This document shows, piece by piece, positions 39,976 to 47,138 of a stretch of 64,000 bases of DNA. The stretch comes from Crenothrix sp. D3 (GTDB lineage: Bacteria; Pseudomonadota; Gammaproteobacteria; Methylococcales; Methylomonadaceae). The stretch lies in NCBI GenBank assembly GCA_002134785.1, contig MBQZ01000062.1:124001-188000 (forward strand), read 5' to 3'. Each line of letters begins with the position of its first letter. Position 1 is the first letter of the stretch. Made by a program: the position numbers and the translations under genes. Below the pieces are notes generated by a model. It worked only from the letters and a program-made list of their open reading frames with translations, was not told where the DNA came from and made no database searches.

Positions 39976-42150
39976 CTATTTCAACGGCGGCAACGCGGGG
40001 GCATTTTTAGCCAAACGGACTAAATTAATAAACTCCGCCCGATAGCCGAATTTATCCGCGCCTTTCGCACCTTCTGCTAAGCTTATAACATTATCGTAAT
40101 TAAAGTCTTTAAGGTATGGATCGTTACGGAGTAATTGCCCAAAAGCGGCAACCGCAGTAGCAAAACGTGATTCTACAGGGATTTCCTCGACTGTTTTGTA
40201 GACTTGTTCAGCCATCACAGGGGTGGTGATTAACTTGCTGGTGTCACTGTCTGGCAATTTATAGCGAATTTTAACAAACGCTAGTTCATTGTTTTTACTG
40301 TCAGTTACCGCTGGTTTAGTGTCAGATTTTGGATAGCGCAATTCATCCACTAACTGAGCTTTGCTGGCAACAGGGGTGATTTCATATAGGGCAGTCACAC
40401 TATGACCTGAGCCTATATCGCCTGCATCGACTTTATCGTTATTAAAATCTTCTTTGTTTAATAGCCGTGTTTCATAGCCTATCAAGCGATATTCAGCCAC
40501 TTGCGCGGGATTGAATTCCACTTGAATTTTGACATCTTTAGCAATGGTAAATAGCGTAGAACCTGCCTCTTCCACCAAAAATTTACGCGCTTCATTAAGA
40601 TTGTCGATATACGCCGCGTTGCCGTTGCCATTTTGCGCTAAGGTTTGCATTAACGTGTCGTTGTAATTGCCTGTGCCGAAACCTAATACGGACAAAGTCA
40701 CGTCTGTTTTGCGCTCATGTTCGACAAAACTTTTTAACTCATTGGTGTCAGTAATGCCAACATTAAAATCACCATCGGTTGCCAGTATCACGCGGTTAAT
40801 ACTTTTGGCATCCACATTCTGTTCAGCCAATTGATAGGCTTGGCGGATACCTTCCGCGCCTGCGGTTGAACCTTGCGCCCCTAGATTATCAATCACCGCG
40901 CTGATTTTACTTTTGTCTTTCACTTTAGTTGGTGGCAAGGCAACGCCCGCACTGCCCGCATAAGTGACTATCGCTACGCTGTCATCTTCGTGCAGGGTAT
41001 CGAGCAGCATTTTCAAAGAATTCTGCAACAGCGGTAATTTATTGGGTTCATTCATAGAGCCTGAGGTGTCAATTAAAAACACCAGATTGGCGCGGGGCTT
41101 GTCCTTCGCGTCTATTTCATAGCCTTTGATGCCGATGTGCATCAGCTTGGTGTCTTTATTCCAAGGCGTAGGAAATACCGATACATTGGCTTTAAATGGC
41201 TCTTCTTTATTAGCGGGGGCTTGGTATTGGTAAGGAAAATAATTGATTAACTCTTCTATACGGACTGCGTTTTTTTGTGGCAATACGTTTTGATTCAATA
41301 AGCCACGCACAAAGCTATAAGAGGCGGTATCCACATCGATTGAAAAAGTGGAGACAGGTTCATCTTTCGCCAGTTTTAATGGGTTGATTGTTATTTCTTT
41401 GAATTTATCGCGCCCTTGGTCGTGGTATTGGCTTACTTGTGCATCATCTGATGTAGCGGGTTGATTAATCATTGCCGCTTTTGTTTTTGCGAGGATTTCC
41501 ATTACGGGTGGTTGTGGTCGCGCCCCAGAATTTGCTGACTGCCGATAAGTTGAATCAAGTTTTCCCTCATTGCCAGTTTGTGCGACAACAAGCCCTGCAC
41601 CCGCTTCTGCTGGTTTTGCAGGCGCAACTGCCGTAACCACAGGCGTGACAGGGATTTTATAATCGGCTTGTTCTTTATCTGACAGTGTCGCAACCGCTTC
41701 ATCTACTGTATTTTCAGTTTTTGCTAATGCGACTGTAGCACCTACATCTTTGGGTGCATCTGCCTCAACTTCACGCTTTTTTTCCGCGATTGACATAGGT
41801 TGAGGTGCGTTCAGTTGTTTTGCACTGTCTGTTGAGACTTCAAATACTTGCCCAACATCTCCAAACTTTTGCATAGGCACTATCGCCAACACCACAAACA
41901 AGGCACAAAAAGTGCCGATAATCGCTAACTGATATTTTTTCATCGGTGTTCTCCCAAAAATAGATTGTCCAACAACATCTGCTGTAACATTTAGACGTGT
42001 GGGCTTGGACTTTCCTTGGGAAATAGTTGAATTATTTTTATCAAATTCGCACAAAGCCAGAGAAATAGCGGCTTGCTTTGTGGCAGAATTGGTTTTTAGT
42101 GCGGGCGTTTGCCGCAATAGTTGCTTGATGTCGTCCAATTCATCCTTCAT
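39976..42150 (-). CDS. Membrane-anchored VWA protein (YfbK type) with anti-sigma-like N-terminus
   Basis: 724 residues. Residues 1-70 are cytoplasmic and include LLRQTPALKT..AAISLALCEFD, reminiscent of anti-sigma N-termini; a membrane helix is at about 74-93 (QLAIIGTFCALFVVLAIV). A linker leads to the YfbK-type vWF_A N-domain (VSTFSIDVDTASYSFVRG), then a von Willebrand A domain with MIDAS FLIDTSGSMNEPN and TDGDFNVGITD, and a DUF3520-like C-terminus (PVMAEQVYKTVEEIPVESRF..). The gene overlaps the ECF sigma gene by 11 bases. The arrangement suggests that the VWA part senses something outside while the N-terminal segment holds the sigma factor; that role is inferred. Confidence 0.85.
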   Translation of the reverse strand: MKDELDDIKQLLRQTPALKTNSATKQAAISLALCEFDKNNSTISQGKSKPTRLNVTADVVGQSIFGRTPMKKYQLAIIGTFCALFVVLAIVPMQKFGDVGQVFEVSTDSAKQLNAPQPMSIAEKKREVEADAPKDVGATVALAKTENTVDEAVATLSDKEQADYKIPVTPVVTAVAPAKPAEAGAGLVVAQTGNEGKLDSTYRQSANSGARPQPPVMEILAKTKAAMINQPATSDDAQVSQYHDQGRDKFKEITINPLKLAKDEPVSTFSIDVDTASYSFVRGLLNQNVLPQKNAVRIEELINYFPYQYQAPANKEEPFKANVSVFPTPWNKDTKLMHIGIKGYEIDAKDKPRANLVFLIDTSGSMNEPNKLPLLQNSLKMLLDTLHEDDSVAIVTYAGSAGVALPPTKVKDKSKISAVIDNLGAQGSTAGAEGIRQAYQLAEQNVDAKSINRVILATDGDFNVGITDTNELKSFVEHERKTDVTLSVLGFGTGNYNDTLMQTLAQNGNGNAAYIDNLNEARKFLVEEAGSTLFTIAKDVKIQVEFNPAQVAEYRLIGYETRLLNKEDFNNDKVDAGDIGSGHSVTALYEITPVASKAQLVDELRYPKSDTKPAVTDSKNNELAFVKIRYKLPDSDTSKLITTPVMAEQVYKTVEEIPVESRFATAVAAFGQLLRNDPYLKDFNYDNVISLAEGAKGADKFGYRAEFINLVRLAKNAPALPPLK

Positions 42151-42742
42151 GATCGCTCTCCATCAGGGCTTTTAGTTTGTGACGAATTTCGTGCATCCGC
42201 CAAGAAATAGTTGATTCTGAACAGCCTAGAATTTTGCCAACGTCGGCGTGACTTAAATCTTCTGCCAGCACTAAAAACGCGGTTTCTTTGAATGGTTCTT
42301 TGAGTCGCGCCAGCTCTCGATACAGCCACGCGACTTGTTGGGCGTTGTCATGATTCACTGCACGGTCGTGGGCTTCATATTCCAAATAATCGGCAAGCTG
42401 TGCGTATTGACGCTCACGTTTACGATGCCCATCGAGACAGGCGTTGACAATAATCGTATAAAGCCACGTTTTAAATTTTGCTTCGCCACGATAAGCATGA
42501 ATTTTACTCGCCAATCCCACGCACACTTCTTGGGTTATGTCTTCCGCGTCTTCGCTGTGTCCTGTAAATCGGTAAGCAACTTGATAAATCATCTCGTAAT
42601 GGTGTTCCAGCAATTTTTGAAATGCCACGCGGTCGCCTTTTTGTGCCAGTGTTAGCCAGCGCGTCTCACTGTCTAACGGCAGTTCACCACTAGTAGAGTT
42701 CAACAGCTTGGACAGCCCAGTCCATTTTTTAAAAGCAATCAT
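42140..42742 (-). CDS. ECF-type RNA polymerase sigma factor
   Basis: 200 residues with sigma region 2 (YQVAYRFTGHSEDAEDITQEV, FKTWLYTIIVNACLDGHRKR) and region 4 with a helix-turn-helix (LSHADVGKILGCSESTISWRMHEIR). Region 3 and region 1 are absent, as in ECF sigma factors. Its stop overlaps the start of the VWA gene, which is probably its regulator. The divergent neighbour at 42890 is a nucleotide-kinase-like gene, so the gap 42743-42889 should hold two promoters. Confidence 0.9.
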   Translation of the reverse strand: MIAFKKWTGLSKLLNSTSGELPLDSETRWLTLAQKGDRVAFQKLLEHHYEMIYQVAYRFTGHSEDAEDITQEVCVGLASKIHAYRGEAKFKTWLYTIIVNACLDGHRKRERQYAQLADYLEYEAHDRAVNHDNAQQVAWLYRELARLKEPFKETAFLVLAEDLSHADVGKILGCSESTISWRMHEIRHKLKALMESDHEG

Positions 42743-42889
42743 GTTGAGTGAGTTTTGAGAGAATAATGAGGGAGATTATAGTGTAATAGGCTGTGCTGAC
42801 GATAGGAAACGTATCGTTTTCAGCAACTCGAATGATGCGCGTAGTAACTTTTAGCGACACCCTTTATACTGAACAGTTTTCAGGGTTTA

Positions 42890-43444
42890 ATGGTTATGAA
42901 ACATATAATTGCGTTGTCGGGTGATATTGGTGGGGGAAAATCATCGGTGGCTACCGCGCTGAAAGCGTTGACAAGTTATGAAATTATCGGCACGGGAACA
43001 ATACAACGCGCTATTGCACAAAAACGTGGATTAACTACGCTAGAGTTGAATAAAATCTCCGCGACTGACCGCAGTATTGATGATGAAATTGATAACTATG
43101 TGATTGAGTTAGGCAAAACCAGCGACAAACTGATTATCGATTCTCGCTTGGCATGGCATTTTATTCCAACGGCGTTTAAAGTATTTTTATCGGTGAATCC
43201 ACTGATAGGCGCGGAACGGGTGTTTAATGCGGCGCGTAGTGATGAACATAACCCGTCCTTAGAAAAAACGCTGGAAAATAATGCGAAACGCCAAGCCCTT
43301 GAGCATGAGCGATTTCATAAACTGTATAACATCACCTTGCGTGATTTCAGCAATTACGATTTAGTGGTGGACACTTCTGAAATTGCTCCTGAGCTGATTG
43401 CACAACAAATTAAAGACCGTTTCGAGCAGTGGCTACTCAGCTAA
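42890..43444 (+). CDS. Cytidylate-kinase-like P-loop protein
   Basis: About 184 residues. Walker A is IALSGDIGGGKSSVATAL, followed by YEIIGTGTIQRAIAQKRGL, DDEIDNYVIELG, LIIDSRLAWHFIPTAFKVFLSV and an ERVFNAARSDEH block, the pattern of the cytidylate kinase-like (CMP/AMP kinase fold) family found in many proteobacteria. The true phosphate acceptor is unknown. Two start codons, 42890 and 42896, are possible; AGGG at 42882 fits either one. Confidence 0.75.
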   Translation: MVMKHIIALSGDIGGGKSSVATALKALTSYEIIGTGTIQRAIAQKRGLTTLELNKISATDRSIDDEIDNYVIELGKTSDKLIIDSRLAWHFIPTAFKVFLSVNPLIGAERVFNAARSDEHNPSLEKTLENNAKRQALEHERFHKLYNITLRDFSNYDLVVDTSEIAPELIAQQIKDRFEQWLLS

Positions 43445-43498
43445 GGGCTGAAATGCTTTATACTGTCGTTTTAATTCAATAAATCATGAGGATTTGTT

Positions 43499-43735
43499 AT
43501 GCCCTATACACAAGATATTGTCGATGAACTGAATATGCTAGTTCGTTACAACGTAAGCACTACCCAAGAAGGAATCAAAGTTCATAAAACCGAAGCCGCA
43601 CCTGCTATCGTCGCAGCCACTAAACGCTTGTATGACAAAGGTCTGACGACTGAAGAGGATGGCGGTTATTTAACGCATTTAGGGCATGAAGCCGCTGAAC
43701 AGGCGCAAGCACTGTTAGATTTATTGCATCCTTAA
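43499..43735 (+). CDS. TIGR02647-family small protein
   Basis: 78 residues (MPYTQDIVDELNMLVRYNVSTTQEGIKVH...). The pattern STTQEGIKVH, AIVAATKRLYDKGLTTEEDGGYLTHLGHEAAEQAQ is conserved in the TIGR02647 family of gamma-proteobacterial small proteins of unknown role; the fold looks like a winged helix. AGGA precedes the ATG. A strong hairpin follows at 43746-43775. Confidence 0.85.
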   Translation: MPYTQDIVDELNMLVRYNVSTTQEGIKVHKTEAAPAIVAATKRLYDKGLTTEEDGGYLTHLGHEAAEQAQALLDLLHP

Positions 43736-43745
43736 ATAAAAACAC

Positions 43746-43775
43746 AAGGAGTACAAAACGTGTTTTGTACTCCTT
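43746..43775 (+). terminator. Strong hairpin after the TIGR02647 gene
   Basis: A 14-base-pair perfect stem (AAGGAGTACAAAAC with its complement) with almost no loop follows the stop by ten bases. The 3' flank is AATTG rather than a T run, so termination is likely but not certain. Confidence 0.6.
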
Positions 43776-43874
43776 AATTGCTTAACAAAAAATAGACCGA
43801 TTTGTTACAACAGCATAAAAAAATGTGTAGTGGTTCAAGTTTTTCAGATACGAAAATTTTAAATCGAGAAAAAT

Positions 43875-44447
43875 ATGAAAAAAAATATTTTAACATTGGC
43901 ATTAGCTATGTTTTTACTGACTAATGCAGAAGCCTCTGAATGGCAAGATATACTCAAAGCTGCCAATGCCGCTGCTTCACCCAAAACAAAGCAAACGATT
44001 AATAATCTCTTACATAATGCACCTTCACACCTGCAACAGGGAAGTCAGCCTATACAAATTAATCAATTAACGGAATTTTTAATGCAGGGTGCAGGCGTAA
44101 CGCAAGCACAAGCACAAGGCGGCGTGGGGATATTATTACAATTAGCGAAAAATAAGCTACAGGCGGGGGAGTTTGCGCAATTAGAGCAAGCGATTCCAAA
44201 TTTACAAAGTTTGTTGAATGCTGTTCCTGCTTTGCAACAGCCATCAACGCTGAGTAGTTTGGCAAAATTAGCGGGAGGATCTGGGGGTACTGTGAGTAAT
44301 TTACTTACTATGGTCAGCCTCTTTAAACAACTAGGTCTGTCCTTCGCACAAATTCAGCAGTTTGTGCCGCTGGTATTGGATTACGTCAATACAGAACAAG
44401 GCGCGACGGTCGCGAAGCTGTTAGGCTCTGCAATCATTGATAACTAA
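43875..44447 (+). CDS. DUF2780-like secreted protein
   Basis: 190 residues with a signal peptide (MKKNILTLALAMFLLTNAEAS, predicted cut after AEA). The mature part is rich in Ala, Gln and Leu helices (LTEFLMQGAGVTQAQAQGGVGILLQLAKNKLQAGEFAQLEQAIP, split here only by family repeat character) and ends GATVAKLLGSAI. The GVGxLLxLAKxxL and QLxxAIPxxxxLL pattern matches DUF2780 proteins. Role unknown. A bidirectional terminator separates it from convergent rpoH. Confidence 0.75.
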   Translation: MKKNILTLALAMFLLTNAEASEWQDILKAANAAASPKTKQTINNLLHNAPSHLQQGSQPIQINQLTEFLMQGAGVTQAQAQGGVGILLQLAKNKLQAGEFAQLEQAIPNLQSLLNAVPALQQPSTLSSLAKLAGGSGGTVSNLLTMVSLFKQLGLSFAQIQQFVPLVLDYVNTEQGATVAKLLGSAIIDN

Positions 44448-44473
44448 ATAAAGAAAATGCGTAGCTACAACGA

Positions 44474-44501
44474 AAAACGCCCCATTACTGGGGCGTTTTT
44501 G
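44474..44501. terminator. Bidirectional terminator between DUF2780 gene and rpoH
   Basis: AAAAACGCCCC pairs perfectly with GGGGCGTTTTT across an ATTACT loop. T runs occur on both strands, so it can end transcription from both convergent genes. Confidence 0.9.
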
Positions 44502-44520
44502 TTCAAGCGTAAAATCCCTG

Positions 44521-45378
44521 TTAGGCTTCCAATACCACGCTGGCGCGAATTTTTTTCATGGCGTTTTGTTCTAACTGTCGGATTCTTTCCGCAGACACGT
44601 TATAACGTTCAGCCAATTCATGCAGTGTGGCTTTTTTCTCAGCCAACCAGCGGCTAGATAAAATATCTAAACTACGCTCATCTAAACAGGATAATGCTTT
44701 GGCGAGTAATTCTTGTTCATGCCCTTCCCAATCCGCATTTTCAAACAGTTCAGCAGGATCAGCTCCGTGTTGTTGTAAATACATACTCGGCGCGGTAAAG
44801 CTGTCGTCAGCTGATTCATCTATAGGCATATCGAAAGAAGTATCTCTACCACCTAAGCGCATTTCCATTTCATAAATATCACTTAAATTAACATTTAAGT
44901 CATCGGCAATGGCTTGGGCTTCGTCATTAGATAACCAGCCTAGGTTTTTCTTCGATTTACGCAAATTAAAAAATAATTTGCGTTGTGATTTAGTGGTGGC
45001 AACTTTAACAATGCCCCAGTTTTTAATCACATATTCGTGAATTTCGGCTTTAATCCAATGCACAGCAAACGAGACTAAGCGCACGCCCATATCGGGATCA
45101 AAACGCTTAACGGCTTTCATTAAGCCAACATTACCTTCTTGAATAATATCAGGCATAGACAAACCGTAACCGCTATAGCCACGAGCGACATGAACCACAA
45201 AACGTAGGTTAGTCATGACCAGCTCACGCGCGGCTTCTAAATCACCGTCATCTCTAAATTTGAGCGTGAGCTCACGCTCTTGTTCAGCCGTGAGCCTAGG
45301 CATTTGCCGAACTAAATTTAAATAGGCATCAAATGTTCCAACCGACAAATTAATAGGTAAGGCTAAGGTGTTACTCAT
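44521..45378 (-). CDS. rpoH: Heat-shock sigma factor RpoH (sigma-32)
   Basis: 285 residues. It has the RpoH start pattern (FDAYLNLVRQMPRLTAEQERELTL), region 2 with SGYGLSMPDIIQEGNVGLMKAVKRFDPDMGVRLVSFA and the RpoH box QRKLFFNLRK that marks sigma-32 proteins, and region 4 (LHELAERYNVSAERIRQLEQNAMKKIR). The ATG follows AGGAAA. It directs heat-shock gene transcription, plausibly including hsp20 in this window. A CIRCE operator sits 34 bases upstream of the start (45413-45439), and ftsX ends just beyond it, so rpoH may be both read through from ftsYEX and transcribed from its own regulated promoter. Confidence 0.97.
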   Translation of the reverse strand: MSNTLALPINLSVGTFDAYLNLVRQMPRLTAEQERELTLKFRDDGDLEAARELVMTNLRFVVHVARGYSGYGLSMPDIIQEGNVGLMKAVKRFDPDMGVRLVSFAVHWIKAEIHEYVIKNWGIVKVATTKSQRKLFFNLRKSKKNLGWLSNDEAQAIADDLNVNLSDIYEMEMRLGGRDTSFDMPIDESADDSFTAPSMYLQQHGADPAELFENADWEGHEQELLAKALSCLDERSLDILSSRWLAEKKATLHELAERYNVSAERIRQLEQNAMKKIRASVVLEA

Positions 45379-45412
45379 GGTTTATTTCCTGTGCTAAAAA
45401 CTTTTTTAAATG

Positions 45413-45439
45413 TTAGCACTCTCATAAATAAAGTGCTAA
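45413..45439 (-). promoter_or_regulatory. CIRCE operator (HrcA site) upstream of rpoH
   Basis: TTAGCACTC at 45413-45421, nine bases, then AAGTGCTAA at 45431-45439. The CIRCE consensus is TTAGCACTC-N9-GAGTGCTAA, so 17 of 18 positions match with the exact spacing. It lies in the presumed leader of rpoH, 34 bases from the ATG. HrcA normally represses groESL or dnaK through this element. Confidence 0.88.
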
Positions 45440-45461
45440 TAATTTTAAATACGAAAGAGTT

Positions 45462-46484
45462 TTACTCAGGGCGAGTGTGGCGGAGTTGAAAAAGTAATAC
45501 TGCCCACGAACTAAATACACCCAATAGCGATGAAGCCAGTAGTAATGCTAATGTGTCGGTAAACCCTAAAAAAATCAGGTGTAAATCGCCTTCATAAAGC
45601 CCTGAGAGTTTTTCCACAGGATCTCTTAGAATCAGCATTAGTATGGCAACAATAAACCACGCAGATACACCTGAAATAAACCCAATCCAAAAGCCTGTGT
45701 ATAAAAATGGGCGGCTAATAAAGGCGTTAGTCGCGCCTATTAGCTTGGAAATCATCACTTCGTCACGGCGATTATGTAGCTCTAATCGAATAGTGTTACC
45801 AATGATGAACAGCACGCCCAGACCTATCATGACGCTGAATAAGACAGTGCCAAGACGTGCCACTTCAACCATAGATTGCAAGCGTTCAACCCATTGCATA
45901 TCGACTTGGGCATAATCGACCTCATTGAGGTTTTTAACGGTTTTAAATAAAGCTTCCAGCTCTTGTTTGTCTTTCAGGGTATTTTTGGGAAATACCTGTA
46001 GGACAATAGGCAGTGGGTTTTTATCGAGGACATCAATTGCCTCGCCAAAGCCGCTGTAGGCTTTAAATTCGACTAACGCCTGTTCTTTGGTGATTATTTT
46101 AACAGCTTGAACGCTGGGATTTTTTCTAATGGTAGCAGTTAAATTATTAGCCTCTTCATTTGATACATCATCTTTAAGAAATAAAGAAATTTGATTGCTA
46201 TTTTCTAAATTGGCGGTCAATTGCTGAATATTAATCACTGTAATATAAAAACCGCTCGCTAATGAAATAGAAATAGCCAGTACGGCAATCGTCATAATTG
46301 AGGTAAACGGTGTAGCGACTAAACGACCTAAACTGGAAAATAGTGCGTGAGCATGATGATCGCGGTAGGCGTGTAATTTATCAACTAAATCACCGCCAGC
46401 GGTTTTGGTTTGCCGCGTCTCGTGATGTTTAACAGGCGGTTTAATGGGGGCATCAGTAGTGGATTTTCTTTTAACAGGTTTCAT
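45462..46484 (-). CDS. ftsX: Cell-division protein FtsX
   Basis: Membrane subunit of the FtsEX complex, which activates septal peptidoglycan hydrolases and recruits late division proteins. 340 residues: a cytoplasmic Lys/Pro-rich N-terminus, TM1 near SIMTIAVLAISISLASGFYI, a periplasmic domain (NSNQISLFLKDDVSNEEA..), then three membrane segments (LFSVMIGLGVLFIIGNTIRL, GFWIGFISGVSAWFIVAIL, ALLLASSLLGVFSSWAVLL). The TIRLELHNRRDEV-ISKLIGAT motif is typical. It overlaps ftsE by four bases. Confidence 0.94.
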   Translation of the reverse strand: MKPVKRKSTTDAPIKPPVKHHETRQTKTAGGDLVDKLHAYRDHHAHALFSSLGRLVATPFTSIMTIAVLAISISLASGFYITVINIQQLTANLENSNQISLFLKDDVSNEEANNLTATIRKNPSVQAVKIITKEQALVEFKAYSGFGEAIDVLDKNPLPIVLQVFPKNTLKDKQELEALFKTVKNLNEVDYAQVDMQWVERLQSMVEVARLGTVLFSVMIGLGVLFIIGNTIRLELHNRRDEVMISKLIGATNAFISRPFLYTGFWIGFISGVSAWFIVAILMLILRDPVEKLSGLYEGDLHLIFLGFTDTLALLLASSLLGVFSSWAVLLFQLRHTRPE

Positions 46485-47134
46485 AATATCAGTTGACCAT
46501 GATCCAGTTTTAATACACGGTGATTCATAAGGCTAATCAAGGAAATATCATGGGAGGCAATTAACACGGTTACGCCAACCTGTTGAAATTGTTCAAATAA
46601 TAGCATGATTTCAGCGGATAATTCAGGATCTAAGTTGCCTGTGGGTTCATCGGCAATAATCAACGGTGGTTTATTGACCACCGCTCTGGCAATGCCGACA
46701 CGCTGTTGTTCACCGCCTGATAACGCTTGCGGAAATTTCCGTTCTTTACCCTGTAGCCCGACTTTATCCAAAGAGGCGCGTACTCTGCGTCTAATTTCTG
46801 CATGACCAAACCCTGCGATAGCTAAAGGCAGGGCAACATTATCAAACACAGTTCTATCGGTAAGCAGTTTGTAATCCTGATAAATAACACCCATTTTACG
46901 GCGTAAAAACGGTAAATGTCGTTCTTTAACGTGGCTTACACATTGTCCATCTAGGAAAATTTCACCACGACTACAGCGTTCCATCACAGCAATTAATTTC
47001 AACAACGTGGTTTTTCCTGCCCCTGAATGCCCTGTCAGAAAAGCGATTTCACCCTGTTGTAAATGAAAACTGACATTGTGTAATACATCACCTGTTTCAG
47101 GGTAGCGTTTGCTAACATTATCAAACTTTAACAT
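46481..47134 (-). CDS. ftsE: Cell-division ATP-binding protein FtsE
   Basis: ABC ATPase that drives FtsX. 217 residues: Walker A LTGHSGAGKTTLLKL, Q-loop MGVIYQDYKLLTDRTV, signature ALSGGEQQRVGIARAV, Walker B LIIADEPTGNLDPE and the H-loop LIASHD. MLKFDNVSKRYPETGDVL at the start is normal for FtsE. It follows the CtaA-FtsY fusion by four bases and overlaps ftsX, the standard ftsY-ftsE-ftsX unit. Confidence 0.96.
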   Translation of the reverse strand: MLKFDNVSKRYPETGDVLHNVSFHLQQGEIAFLTGHSGAGKTTLLKLIAVMERCSRGEIFLDGQCVSHVKERHLPFLRRKMGVIYQDYKLLTDRTVFDNVALPLAIAGFGHAEIRRRVRASLDKVGLQGKERKFPQALSGGEQQRVGIARAVVNKPPLIIADEPTGNLDPELSAEIMLLFEQFQQVGVTVLIASHDISLISLMNHRVLKLDHGQLIL

Positions 47135-47138
47135 GGCA

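Noticed and set aside
44457-44657. 66-codon plus-strand frame across the rpoH terminator
   Set aside because: It translates the terminator and antisense of rpoH; shadow frame.
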